DNA from: Oenanthe sinensis
Lineage: Eukaryota > Streptophyta > Magnoliopsida > Apiales > Apiaceae
DNA length: 64,000 nt
Direction of reading: 5' to 3'
NCBI GenBank assembly: GCA_028671895.1
Contig: CM053806.1
Span: 19,169,001 to 19,233,000, forward strand
The notes beneath the pieces are model-generated. The model was given only the letters and a program-made list of their open reading frames with translations, was not told where the DNA came from and ran no database searches. This document shows, piece after piece, positions 1 to 13,200 of this stretch. The position numbers and the translations under genes were made by a program. Numbering within the stretch: position 1 is the first letter of the stretch; each line of letters begins with the position of its first letter.

Positions 1-2330
1 ATAATATCTTACAAAGATGCAGCTGAAAAAGAAGAACAAGAATTCTTTGAAAACCCTAATAGGGAAATCATTCTATATATTGAGAATGAAGACATTGATA
101 TTGCTCATAATAATGGGTGGTTCATTAAAACAAGGTATCTAGAATCCAGAGGATATCCAGATCTGCAAAATCAAGCCAGGTAAAATTTAGAGATATTACT
201 CATAGTTACTGAATCAATAACTATCACTCATCACTTTCAGAATAACAATCCTGAAAGTTTTATAAATTTCAGCAAGTGCCATGTTAACAAGGTACTATCT
301 CCAAAAGAATGGGGATTGAATCCAAATGGAGAAAAGGCTATTAAGATAGCAGAAGGTAAATATATTTATTACAACTATTGGGATTATATCCAGGCCTTTT
401 CTAAAGCTTTTTACTATCAAAATCTTAAGAATAAGCATTCTTGGTTTTTCTCAATGAATCTAGAAATTCTGGATAAACAAGTTTCCAATTGGTTTATTGA
501 ATGGTGGTCAAAATTTGGCCCTTCTATGGAAATTCTTCCAAAAGAAATTATGGGATTATACAATTCATGGTGTGACAATAGTCCGTTAGTTCTGAATAAT
601 ACTTCAGAAAAATTAATGTTTGGACAATGTCTTCTATTTTTTGTTACCAAATTTCAAATTCCATGGATTTGAAGGTGGGCGGTATCTATTGATACAGATA
701 AGTTATGCATCCCGGTTCTCTACAAAACCTTTTTCTTCAAATAGTGGAAGGGGATGATTGATGAAGATGTTTAGAAGATAGTAGTAAATATTAAAACTAC
801 TATTTCTCAGGATAAAACTAGAGAAGTCAAGAAACAGGACTCCCATAAGGACTCTATCAGTAATCTAAAAGATTATCTTCAGAAAAAATATCACTGTGAA
901 TTTGAAGAGGATATCATGGTCAGAATTCTTGACCATATGAAAAATCAATTTTTCAAGAATTTTTCTAATGCAAAGGAAGATGATGAATCTATGAAGACAG
1001 TATCTTCCCCAAGATCAATAGATTAGACTAATACTTTTAATTATTTAGCAAGCGAATCTCAAGCTGTTGAACCTACTCCTGAAGATTTTTGGGATTCCCT
1101 CATTGCATCTATTCAGTCCAAAAATTCTAAGGACAAAGGGAAAAATATTATTGAATGACTTTGTTCAAGGAAGCTTTCAAAAGGTTAAAGAAGGTTAAAA
1201 TAAAAATCCTTATGAATATAGTGGAGTTGTATATGCTGAAAAGGAAAGTCATCTTTGGGGGACATAAAGTGAATGAGATACTGAGAGATCGAATCGAAAA
1301 GAAGATTATTCAGATCGGTGTCGAAGCATTTGAGAAACCTCCGGTGGTCAAGTACTATAAATCAACAACTCTACATAATCTAACTTTGTCAGATGAAGGT
1401 CTAGAATCAAGTCAAGTGATGTTCACGCAGTATGTAGAGGAAAGACTCAGAAGCAAGAAAAACAGAACTAAATAAGATCTTAAGGCTGCTGAGTTGATCT
1501 ATGCATTTAGGTTGAACAAAGCTATTAAAACGTCAAGAAGATATCTAGTAGAAACAACTAGATACTATCAGGATAGAGTGTATGTTAGAAAGGAGGATGG
1601 CACTGAAGAACTTGAAATTATTAAGGATTCTGAACCTTACATCGAAACCGAACCAAATGGAACAAAGTACTTCCTGTACAAGAAAGATGGAGTGTAGAAG
1701 AGAAAAGAAATGTCAAAGTTGAAAAGGAGCAATTCTGATATCATCAGAAAAGTCTTTTCTAAGGTAAAAAATTTACTTTCAAATCAGATAAGAAGGCTTT
1801 GAGGACCATTCAAGATATGCTGGTGGAGAAATTAGCAGAAGAGTCTATGCATGACACTACCAGAGTGAAAGACTTTCCAAAAAGAATAACAGTGTTCGTG
1901 TTTTTCTAAAAGACAATCACTAGCCTTCGAGTCCATTTCAAAGAAAAATTCAACTGCATTTTTCAGGGAAGTTTTACAGAAGTTAGAAGATCTACCTCCT
2001 GTCAACACTCTTGATGTTGAAGCAATGGATTTAGTAAAAGAAATTTTGGATGAAAAGGAAGAAGAGCTAAGGCAACATTACTCTGAGACACGATCAAAGA
2101 AGAAGCTAGATACAAGTCAAGCAAGGAGAAGATCATAGAATTTTATGTTCAGGCTAGAGGAACAAACTTCTCTTGTACTTGTAAAGAAATCTGGAAATGT
2201 ATATTCCAATCTAGAATGTAATTAATATTATTTTCTGTCTTTCTGCACTTTACTTTTTCTTGTAAGTATCAATTGAGTTATCCTCTCACAAGATTTCCTT
2301 GTCGAACTCTAACAACCAAATAAGGGAGAT
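1..2330 (+). pseudogene. Decayed internal 3' region of an LTR retroelement, coding remnants
   Basis: Several plus-strand open stretches follow each other (about 1-183, 316-672, 777-1026, 1155-1475, 1494-1697, 1940-2140), separated by stops and frameshifts. Their codon use looks protein-like, rich in Lys, Glu, Asn and Ile. The 316-672 stretch is aromatic-rich with several Trp-Phe pairs. The 1155-1697 stretches and the Lys/Glu-rich tail near 2030-2140 look like parts of one longer protein. I do not recognise a reverse transcriptase, integrase or protease. The stretch ends at a purine-rich tract (AAATAAGGGAGAT, 2318-2330) directly before the TG of an LTR, so it is best read as the part between pol and the 3' LTR of an element that starts outside the window. 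A pararetrovirus-derived origin for the first ORFs was considered but cannot be supported here. Confidence 0.5.
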
Positions 2331-3641
2331 TGTAAAGTATAATGTAACATAATATGTAATAGTGGTATCGATAACTAATATGCAACACATGAATCTAGAA
2401 GGACATGTAAACAGGAATCATACATACATCATTGTAGAGAATTCGAGTTGAAAGGCTTATTGAACGTCAGCGAGAAAAGTTCATTAATATGTTCAGGCCT
2501 CAGCAACAAATAAAAGTTCAGAAGATTTCAGAGTAAAGATAGTGTAATAATTTAAGTATAGGCGTCAAAGGATTTCAGTGATCAGAAACAATTCACAAGT
2601 CAAGGTTAATCAGCTGAAAAAGAATAGAAGTCGAGAGGATTTAATTCAGTGTTAGTCATTTTTGAACCAGACCAGTGCACTAAGCGTCAACACAGCAATA
2701 AGAGAATTACCTTGATGTATCAGAAGAAAATCAGTTGATCAAGCCACATAAAGAACATTTCAAGTTGACATGTTAAGTCGTTCATACACAAGGGTACAAG
2801 AGTGCAAGAACAACATAATCACAACCTAGCCACAAAGAGAGGTTATGTGGCACCTACACTAGGTAACAATAGTGTAGGCGTAACATAACTTGATAGGAAT
2901 TCTTCTAAGTCAATAAGTGGCGCCTACATAGGGTATACAGAGTATGAGGTACAACATAGGTTAATTGGAGTAACTTGGAGAATTTCTAAGTGAATGTGGC
3001 GCCAACACTAGGTACACAGAGTGCATGGCGCAACATGTCACTTTGGCGCAACATAAGGCTAGAGAATAAATTCTAAGGCCCCAATGCAAGGATGTGGCGC
3101 CTACACTTTATAACAAGAGTGTAGGTGCAACATATGTGAGAAATAAGATTTTTTAAAGTCCTTACGTGCTTCCGACACAGGGTATACAGAGTGTATGCAT
3201 ATATAGGTGTCTGCCGTAACTTACTCGTTACACTCTCATTCCTTTGTAGAGGCGCAACATATGACTTGGTGGAAATTAAAAAATCAATTACATTTGATTT
3301 TCAAAGACTACATAATATATATGGGTGAAATCAATACAGATATTAATATTCATTCATCTTCAGCATTCAACACGAACAGACGGGGAGCTCCATTAAAGAT
3401 ATACATTAAACATACCCAATTGTATTCTTGTTATAATATTGTTTGTACCTTGTAGCTAATATCTTGATTAGAAGTGTACCACCTCATGGATTTAATAATA
3501 TATCTTTATTTTCCCGAATCGTTGTATTTCAATTACTACCATTTTTATATCTCAAGAACACCCACACTTAATCCGCAATTAAACGAAAATCTACCAACAT
3601 CATATTCAACCCCCCTTTCTATGATGATTTAGGACCTAACA
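2331..3641 (+). repeat. Probable 3' LTR, plus orientation
   Basis: The stretch starts TGTAAAG right after a polypurine tract and ends CCTAACA. A TATA-like box (GCATATATAGG, about 3196) lies at a plausible place for the U3/R border. The terminal 40 bases contain a C-run after TTCAA, as in the R/U5 end of the copia LTRs at 46508 and 57679. U3 carries degenerate hairpin-forming repeats (2849-3200). The partner LTR is outside the window, so the ends are inferred from TG/CA and the tract; the right end could be off by some tens of bases. Confidence 0.5.
2849..3200. repeat. Degenerate tandem hairpin minisatellite in LTR U3
   Basis: Five units start near 2849, 2919, 2998, 3096 and 3171, spaced 70 to 98 bases. 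Each has GGCGCCTACACT, then about 10 bases, then AGTGTAGGCGCAACAT or a variant, so each unit can fold on itself. Extra half-units (GGCGCAACATA) lie at about 3034 and 3250. The array sits directly upstream of the TATA-like box. Confidence 0.7.
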
Positions 3642-4484
3642 TCACAGAGCTATTTATATTCAACGTCTAATACTTCATGGATTACACTCTCTTGAATGAT
3701 TTGAATAACAATAGAGATGATTGAATGATAAGAGTGAGAATATGTAGGATGTGGAATGCAATCAATACACAAACAGGTGATCAATTTAGTCTTGATATGA
3801 TTTTAATTGATGAGAAGGTTAATAAATTTTTGTTATTTATTAATTTATTACAATTATGCATTCGTACTAACTTTTTTAATTTATGATAGGAAACTCTTAT
3901 CCATGCAACGATTCAAAAATATCTATTTTTTAAATTAAAGATCAAGCATCAAAAAATAAATCACGGAGCTATTTACATTCAACGTCTAATACATCATGGA
4001 TTACACATAGTTAGTATTGTATAATTTATACATGAACGATTAATAATATATGTGTTTATATTTTTAAATTTTTAAACAATTTGGGTATATATATTAATAG
4101 GCAAGGACATATTTAGAGCATTATACCTATCTCTAAAAATCAAAATATTAGGTAGAGAATTATTTAAGCCATTTATCGCATTTCTAAAAATCAAAACTCA
4201 AATAACAAAGTAAGAAATACGGGTAAACAGTTCTCAAATTTCTAAGAATCTGAATACAAAAAGGGTAGACATGGTCAATACGGTATTAATGGAAGATATA
4301 CTAAACTCCGAGAATGGTATGGAGTCGAAACCTACGACTTGCAATCTGTTCGACTTAAGAAGACCAAAAAAAAGTATGCTCATGTGTCAATACTCTAAAT
4401 GGCCCGACATGTACGTAACGACTTGAATATTCCCCCATACACCTATTGGCACAATAATAACATGTATTTATCATCAATTATATC
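3642..4484. other. AT-rich intergenic DNA with a 47-bp direct repeat
   Basis: No gene is seen. A stretch of about 47 bases at 3642-3688 recurs at 3961-4007 with about four changes, 319 bases downstream. The first copy starts exactly at the inferred end of the LTR. The rest is AT-rich without clear structure. Confidence 0.6.
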
Positions 4485-4844
4485 TGTAATATCCCACATG
4501 CCACATTGATCACAGCACGCAGTTGCCACATAACTCGAGTATGTGAACACCATTCAGGCCATCAAGTGTTTAAACGTGAACGACACAGATTTTAAAGTAT
4601 CGCCCCTAAAACTCTACTATTTGGCCTATAAATAGCTCAAAAAATAGAGTTTTATGAATTGATAATATATATCGATTCACCATTTTCTGTATATCTTCTT
4701 CTTTCTCTATCGCCCCTATCATATTCTCACGCCGAAAGTGTCGTGGGGTCATCACCCCCAAGAACCCTTATACAACACATATGCCATGACTTCGGTTAAA
4801 AAAAAGGTAAGAGGACAATCAAAAATTCGTGTTATCATTTGACA
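4485..4844 (+). repeat. Possible short LTR of a Ty3/gypsy-like element
   Basis: The stretch contains a good TATA box (CCTATAAATAGC, about 4625-4636), a CT-rich leader after it, a possible TG start (TGTAATATCC) and a CA end (TTTGACA). The bases after the end (TTACAGAGC) weakly resemble an initiator-tRNA primer binding site. Decayed gag-like coding sequence follows downstream on the same strand. No second copy is present, so the boundaries are tentative. Confidence 0.3.
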
Positions 4845-5041
4845 TTACAGAGCTGGAATCACCGACCTTAAAACCATCCTATCATGACACGTGGCAAACA
4901 CCCTACTTCACACACATCTAAGGTTCATGAGAATGAATGATTCTTATACACTCAACACCTGTAAAATAATTCAAAACCCAAGTTATGGTCGAACCCTCTC
5001 GACCCATCATCATGGTCGACGACCTCAAGATCACCACCGAC

Positions 5042-5530
5042 GACTAAATGAACCGAGTAGCTGAAGTCCTCAGGATTTATAAGGAGGATGGCAATCAAAA
5101 AGAAAAACCCCTAGCTCAAAAAATTCACATCAATCTCGAAGTTCTGTCTTTGACCGAATGGGTCCTAAGGGAGAAAGTAGGGGAAGATCGATTAAGTCAA
5201 GTTAAAGGAAGTTATCAGGAAAATAGTATAGGAAAATGAGGATAAACTCTTTATCCGAATCTCTAAACACTGTAGTTCCCGAAAATCCCCATCCCCAGAA
5301 TTCGAGTAAAATGAAAACTGACAAGAAGATTTGGTTCGGATGCTATGAGGATTGAAAAGAAAAAAAGATAGCAATATTGAAATAAAAAATACCCTAACTC
5401 TTTCACTTTAAGTTTAGAGACAACCCCGATATAGAAGCTCATGAAACATTATAACTTTGATTCTTTTGATGGTCTGGGCCACTCGAAAGAACATGTAAAC
5501 TACTTTGAACAAATCACTTATATGTAATAT
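5042..5530 (+). pseudogene. Decayed Ty3/gypsy-like gag remnant
   Basis: After several broken stretches, the frame near 5461-5515 reads FDSFDGLGHSKEHVNYFEQ. This resembles the start of the conserved gag domain of plant gypsy elements, where an F-D-G motif is followed by D/H-x2-(D/E)-H-(V/L)-N-x-(Y/F)-E. Stops occur on either side and nothing of pol follows. I judge it a fragment; family assignment rests on this motif only. Confidence 0.4.
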
Positions 5531-7100
5531 TACTATCTTTGGTTACCTAAGTTAGTTTTAGATTAAACCACAAGATATAAAATTTGTACAGACTATTTAG
5601 ACAATTCTACCATTGTTTAATCTTCTAATCTTTAACAAGAAATACATGATGTAATATAAATTTTTTGTGCAACTACGTGATTAGAAGCAAATCATTTGAA
5701 AATGGGCATATAAACATTTTTAAGAATATGTAGAATATTTGAACAAAAAATTATGAGTAATATCCAATTTTACATACATCTTATCAAGTCATATATCATC
5801 ATCAAAACATATTTAAACATTCTGATCTATGACCTATTTATCTATAACAATTTTCACATTATTATTAGATGTATTAAATCAATCAAATTTAAATTTAAAT
5901 TTGAACAAATGTTAGAATACACTTGTCACACTAGTACAAACTATGTAATCCTTCATATATTCATTTTAAAGTATTAAATATTCAAGTGAGAAATAATTAC
6001 TAATTTAAATTCATAAATTTAGCATGCAATATCCCATTTTGAGCAACCAATTAAACATTTAATTCATACGATGCCTATATGTTGAGATGAATATAATAGA
6101 TTCCAATACTTAATATTTCCACGCTTCTGAATTAGATTAAGTATACTAGTTAGATTGTATATTTGTGAAAAGTTCAGTGAATCAGCTCGAGTATTGATCA
6201 TTAATGCAAGATCTTCATATAGTTCATCACTATCACCGATATAATTATCGTTATATTTAACTTCACCAACAAGCACCTTACTTTGTTGCATCCTTACTAA
6301 TACTTCATATTTTGCGTCAATTCATCAGTATTTCTATCATGTTTTTCTTGTTTAACATTTGCTTAATTAAACTTTCTATCAACTGATATCAGCCTACTGA
6401 TATTGTTAAAATTCATTTATATAGGTAGATAATTGTGTTATAATTATGATGCTTTATCCGAAACAAATAGTATGAGCTCTCATCCATTGAAGTACTACAG
6501 ATCAATGGATAATCCAAGAAGACTAGACAGATAAATAATTGACTGATATCAAAAGATTCATCAATGAATGTGGAATATAGGATACCTAAATGTAAATGTT
6601 TGAAGACATAAATTCTCTGAAGTAAAGTGTTGATCAATAGATAAAAGTATGTCCATGGATAAATGAATAAAAATCGTTGATGAATGAACGATCGATCGAT
6701 AATAAATAGAGGAATCAGCTAATAAAATTAACAACCGACTTATAAATGGAGAACAAAACAAATCAACACGAATCTTTGAACTTAGTAATGTTTGGAAGGC
6801 CAATCAAACATATAATTTTTTTGCAAAATAAAGAATGTTGTTCTAGAAAATTGCGAGGAGTTTTTTTAAAATTAAAAATGGGAGATAAAAAAAATGAGTA
6901 CGTGATCGAGAGTTATAATTTTATTTTATGTTTAAAATATGTTGAGTCCGGTAAACTCTTGTGGTTAAGTTTGTATTCAACTCCATTCTACATAAATTAA
7001 ATGAAATGAAATAAAGAGCATACCTAATTTTAATATAATAAGTATTTAATTTGATATGAAATAGTATTAAATTTCTAAATATTTAGGGATCCAAAAACAG
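5531..7100. other. AT-rich intergenic DNA with a decayed palindrome-rich patch
   Basis: No gene is seen; the open frames here are short and of low complexity. Between about 6370 and 6720 there are many short motifs such as ACTGATATCAG, GATCAATGGAT and GATCGATCGAT, like those densely packed in the copia element at 46508-58794. This patch may be an old relic of a related element. Confidence 0.5.
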
Positions 7101-7288
7101 TACGATTACAAATTTACAACTCGTTTATAAAAAAAAAGAAAAAGAAAAAGAAAAGGAATCCTCTTAAACACGTGGAAAGCATCTTCGCTCTACTTTACGA
7201 GCCGGCAATAATCAGATTAGAGTCACAGTGCCCTCTCTCTCCCTCCCTCCCAGTAGCTGCGGCGCTTGTTACCTCTACGACGCCGTCA
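7101..7288 (+). promoter_or_regulatory. Core promoter and 5' UTR of the AK-HSDH gene
   Basis: A TATA-like TTTATAAAA lies near 7124, followed by an A/G-rich tract (7131-7160) and a CT-rich leader (7225-7255), a common feature of plant 5' UTRs. The frame is open upstream of 7289 to an in-frame ATG at 7172. I prefer the ATG at 7289 because the peptide from there looks like a plastid transit peptide and the upstream peptide does not. The transcription start is not determined. Confidence 0.5.
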
Positions 7289-10200
7289 ATGTCGCTCTCC
7301 TCCGCCATATCTCCGTCGTCTTACGCCGCCTGTGCCTCTTCACGGAGCACCGTTTTCAAGAAAAAGGCGACGGCGATTCTCTCTCCTCTCTCGCTCCTCC
7401 ATCATCCCCCCACTCTCTCCAAGTATATTTCTCATTTTCTGCCTCTAATTCACTCTTATCATATGCTTATTTTTTATTTTACTTATTGTGCTTCACAAAA
7501 CTCAAATTAACCTAATTATGATGCCATTTGTGTGTGATTTATTGTTTTTTATATTCTCTTGTAACAATTGGGGACAATACGTATTACGTGTAAATTTACG
7601 ATAAATGATAGTCTTTTGATATGAAATTGATGTATTGTGATGTTTGTTCGACTATAACTAGATTTATAGTGTTTTGTTTTATGTGAAAGTGATGTATCGT
7701 GATGTTCCACTATAACTAGAAGGTGTTCTCGTATTTTGTTTACACGAGCAATGATAATGTTTTCGTATGTTACATTTCTGTTTATAACACGGAAACTAAA
7801 TTGTTTCATAATTATTCCTACTTGTGATATTTTGTCCGTGCGTAATGCTGTAGGTTTAGAGATTAGTGGCAAGCTTAGTTTACCACTTGATGTTTGGCGT
7901 AGTCACCTCTTTATTGTTAAAACAACATTACTTGATAAAACTTGAGGACTTGCACAATCTCGGTCCCAAAATTGTTGTTTTTCTCGAATTCTGAATAATT
8001 TGGCTTTCATTTCTATTTCAGAACATGTATAACTTCGCATTGGGGAAGAAAGGAGTCATCGTCAAAGTTTCACATTGCTGCTTCGGTTACAACTGCAGGT
8101 TCTCCACCAGTTTGTTTGTTTATTATGATTTTCATTCATTTGATGACTTGTGTGTACCTTGTTTTTGAATCTATATGCAGTTCCTTCTCTCGATGACTCT
8201 GTAGAAAAGGTTCAGCTTCCCAGAGGTGGTATGTGGTCTATTCATAAATTTGGAGGGACTTGTGTGGGAACCTCTGAAAGGATCCGAAATGTTGCAGAGA
8301 TAGTTGTTGAAGATGATTCTGAGAAAAAGTTGGTTGTAGTTTCTGCAATGTCAAAGGTGACAGATATGATGTATGATCTAATTTACAAGGCACAATCACG
8401 GGATGATACTTATGAATCTGCGCTCGATGCTGTTATGGAAAAGCACAAGTTGACAGCATTCGATCTCCTTGATGGAGATGACCTTGCTAGATTCTTAACT
8501 AGGCTGCAACATGACGTTAATAACCTCAAAGCAATGCTTCGTGCAATATATATAGGTCCTCTCCTCTCTTTTGCGCGCTCTCTCTCTCAGGCTTGTCTTT
8601 TAGTTGTGCAATTTCTAATTGGGATTGGCAGGGTGGACTGTGGGTCAGTGGGTGGGATCTAGTGGGAAGACTTTTGTTTACTTAATCAAGTACATTCTTA
8701 TAAACTTGAAAACCTTGTGGAAAATAACAGGTCACAATTGATATTGGAATGGGGAATTCGATCCCAGCTGTTGTGTTAAGACAGAAGTAGCAGAAACATC
8801 CATAACTCGACTGAAATTTGTTATTAGATAACACAATGAAATCACTCCTGCTAAGTGCTATGTAGCATCTCCATTTTTCCTTTCCTTTTCTTCTAGTATT
8901 ACTATCTCTCCGATCGATCCCCTCCATTCTCACATCTCCTCCTTGCATAACAATATAGCATGCCAAAATTTGGCTAAATTGCCACAAGTCAACATCTTAA
9001 TTTCCAGAGTTTGCATTGATAAGGCTTGGCTTGCTAAGTCATTTTCATTATAACGATAAGTGTCTCGTTCACTATACGTTCATATTATCTGAGCAGTTTC
9101 TCATGAAATACTGACTGAATATATAATTTCTTGCAGCTGGTCATGCCACCGAATCTTTTTCAGATTTTGTTGTGGGACATGGAGAGTTATGGTCAGCTCA
9201 GATGTTGTCATTTGTAATAAGAAAGGCAGTTCTCTTGTTCTTGACCTTCATTGCATTTGTATTTTTAACATCTTTATGTGGTGCCTCTCTTCTAAATTTC
9301 TCTTCTACTATAGAATGGGGGGGACTGTAATTGGATGGACACGCGAGATGTTCTTGTTGTAAATCCTGCTGGATCTAATCAAGTTGATCCTGATTATCTG
9401 GAATCTGAGAGGAGACTTGAGAAATGGTTTTCCAACAACCCGTCCAAGATAATTGTTGCAACAGGTTTTATAGCTAGTACGCCTCAGAATATACCTACAA
9501 CTTTAAAAAGAGATGGAAGTGACTTTTCAGCTGCTATAATGGGTGCTTTGTTAAGGGCTGGTCAAGTCACAATTTGGACTGACGTTAATGGGGTATATAG
9601 TGCAGACCCTCGAAAAGGTTTGCGCTGGCCTTGTTCATTGTGTTTACAGATCTTTAAGCACATACACAGTGGATACAGAATTCATTCTGATATATACATA
9701 CTACATTTTGCTCTATAATATTCCTAGATGACCTGATAATCTTTTAGAGTTTAGATACTTCCTAAAATATGTAATATTATAAAAAACATTCTGATTTGCC
9801 AAGCTAGAATATATCTTATGCAGTTAGTGAGGCTGTGGTACTAAAGACATTGTCTTATCAAGAAGCCTGGGAGATGGTGAGTTCAAGGATCTTCTAATAC
9901 CTGTCAAAGTTGTAGTTTGCTACTGCCAAAATTTCTGAGCAATTGTGCATGATTGTGCAGTCATATTTTGGGGCCAATGTGTTACATCCCCGTACAATCA
10001 TTCCTGTGATGCGATATGACATTCCAATTGTAATAAGAAATATATTCAACCTATCTGCACCGGGAACAATGATATGCCGAGAATCTGTAGGTGAAACTGA
10101 AGATGGGTTAAAATTGGAATCTCATGTCAAAGGATTTGCTACTATCGATAATCTTGCACTTATTAATGTCGAGGGGTGAGCCTGTGTTCATATTTTCTTC

Positions 10201-13200
10201 TTGTATTCAATGATGGAAGTGTGCAGTATGTCTTCCTATTTTTCATTCACCTTGCAAATTTTGTATCAGAACTGGAATGGCTGGTGTTCCTGGTACAGCT
10301 AGTGCAATCTTTGGTGCCGTGAAGGACGTGGGGGCTAATGTTATAATGATATCTCAGGTTTTTGAACCCTTCTAAAAATATGCTCAACATTTTTGAATTT
10401 GTACACTTAGTATTGATTTGCTATAAAATAAAAACAGGCTAGCAGTGAGCATTCTGTTTGCTTTGCTGTGCCCGAGAGTGAAGTGAAAGCTGTTGCCAAA
10501 GCTTTAGAGTCCAGATTTCGTCAAGCTTTAGACGCTGGTCGTCTTTCTCAGGTACACTACATGTTGAATTGTAAGAGCTCACAGTATAACATTGTTGTCT
10601 CGTGTTTATCAGTTGAGCTCCATGTAATGCATAAAATATATACCTATTTTACCTGGACTCGCTGGTATTGTCCAGCATAGATATGTACATTTTTTGAAGA
10701 TTTTGCATATTTTTGGACTAAATTATAGTGTTGAGTGTCCAGACCATGTCCCGAGTGTCAAGTATCCGACTCAGTGTTATCAAAAGCGCGCATAAGCGCT
10801 CGCTTAAGCGAGATGTGATGCGAAGCGCATTGCTCTGCTGAAGCGATGCGCCTTCAATGAAGCGCACGCTTGTTGGGCTTATGCGCAGTGCGCGAAGCGC
10901 ATCTAAAGTGCAGCTGAAGCGCGCTTCTTTTCAGACGTTGACTTTATATTTGATTTGGTCATAGAAAACCCTATTTCTTAGCTGACATTCATATACAAGG
11001 TTTTCTCGTCCTTCCATCTATATGAATGGCGATTAAATCACCGCTAATCTCGTCTTCTATAGACACATACACACTGATACATATAAAATTATAAACACAC
11101 TTAATACACACACACACACACTCATACACAGTATACTAGATACACACATGAACTGATATACTATATACTATATATACTGATTATACACACTTTTTATGCT
11201 TATTACCTTTATCTAATTGTTTCTTTATAACTAATTAGTATATATTAAGCTATATATAGTTAAATATCACCGACTCTATTAAGCTATTAGCTATAAGTGT
11301 GAATGTGTCATTATATATATCCGAATTTGAGTATGGAGGATGAAAAATAGTGAATTAACTATACATTTCTTTGTTACTCAGACTTTAAATTATTATAAAC
11401 TTTGAAGTGATGTGCTGAATTCAGTTATTTTATTATCTATGATAATCTAGTTTTGCATATAAATGTCTTAATATCTATAAATTTATAATGTTTTACATTA
11501 TATACCATGCATATATGTATATTTACTTGTCTTCGATGAATCCGCGCATTGTGCAGTGCGCTTATGCTCCAGGAGGCCTTTGCGCTTCTGTGCGCGTTTC
11601 GCGTTTAATAACATTCCGACACAGGTACAAATATATAATTGAAGTCAGGGTAAGAGAGGAATGTAATAGGCGAGATAAGTTCATATAAATGCATGGTCTT
11701 ATCGGACAACAGGCCTTAAGAGAGATTTGGGAGATAACATTGAGAGAAGTTAGTAATAGTTTATAAGTATATTTTGAGCAAGCCAACGAAAACAGTAATG
11801 ACTAATGAGACAATAAATATAATGTGAAATGTGGAATAAACAAACAGTAAATATAATAGGAATAAAATAATTAATAACTCAATTGTGAGATAATGGCAAA
11901 AATATTTCGCAACTTGTCATACCACTATCATTTGCCATGCTAGAATATTTCATACTTTTTAAAGATAATTAGATTGTTAAGCATTTGAATTAAGCACGCG
12001 TGCGTGGCCTTCACTAATTTTTTTATTTTCAAACACACATCTTCATCAAGATTTCAAAATTTGTGATGAAACTCTTCAAAACATTCATAGATCAGCCCGT
12101 AACCTGCAAAAATTCTGACGACCTGTAAAAAATTCCGGTGACGTTCAAAATTTTCCGGCCGACGACGACGGATCCGATTTCACAGTCACGAATCCCGCAC
12201 GTATCCCGTGTCATGTCCCGTGTGGTGTTGACATGACACCGGTACGACGACCGGAAGTGCCGAGTCCGAGTAACTATTTGCGTGGCTAGATAAAAAATGA
12301 ACATAAATGGTCATGTTAGATTTGTACTTGTAAATTTCTTCAGTTTCTATCTTGACGCATTCAAAATTTTCCAGGTTGCTATCATTCCAAATTGCAGCAT
12401 TTTGGCAACAGTAGGTCAAAAGATGGCAAGTACTCCTGGCGTAAGTGCTACACTTTTCAATGCGCTTGCAAAGGTTAGTAATTGTATATTTGTTATTAGA
12501 CTAGTCTGTAGCTCCCAAGATATTATCCCCGCAAACATTTCCTCGAGTTCAAAGAAATTTGTTTTTCAAGATATGTGAATGCACTTAATTATTGGGGTAT
12601 CTGTTGTGTTTATATAATGATACACAACAAGTTTAAATAAGTTGTCAATTTGCCATCTATACCTGACCTCCTGATTACCCTTAACTATTGATCTTGGTAC
12701 TGATAACCTTTGCAGGCCAATATAAACGTCCGTGCTATAGCCCAGGGCTGCACAGAGTATAATATCACTGTAGTTCTTAGTCGAGAAGATTGTGTGAGGG
12801 CTCTGAAAGCAGTCCATTCAAGATTTTATCTGTCACGAACGACAATAGCAGTGGGTATTGTCGGACCTGGATTGATTGGAGCCACTTTACTTGACCAGCT
12901 CAGGGATCAGGTAAATATAAACTTCACATTAAGTTCTTTCTTCTACTTATTTACTTTTTTTAGCTTGGGTAGTTTGTATACTTCTAAGAGTTTCTAATGT
13001 CTGCTCTCGCTTGTCTTTTATTTCGACATTTGATTTTTATATATTATGAAGATATGCTCTGTTTAATATGATATTTGTGACACTGCAACTCTGGATTAGA
13101 CATACTCTTGAATTAGTTTCAAGGCAAGTTAGCATTTCGTTATATAAGGTTTCTTATGCGTTGCCTTGGTTTTTGAAATTGATTGTGTTTGAAAATCCTC

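Noticed and set aside
1..700. Endogenous plant pararetrovirus
   Set aside because: The aromatic-rich ORFs gave a vague resemblance only; no RT, movement-protein or capsid motif could be supported, and the stretch ends at an LTR polypurine tract.
3207..3455. 82-codon plus-strand ORF
   Set aside because: It lies inside the first LTR, just after its TATA-like box, and shows no family features.
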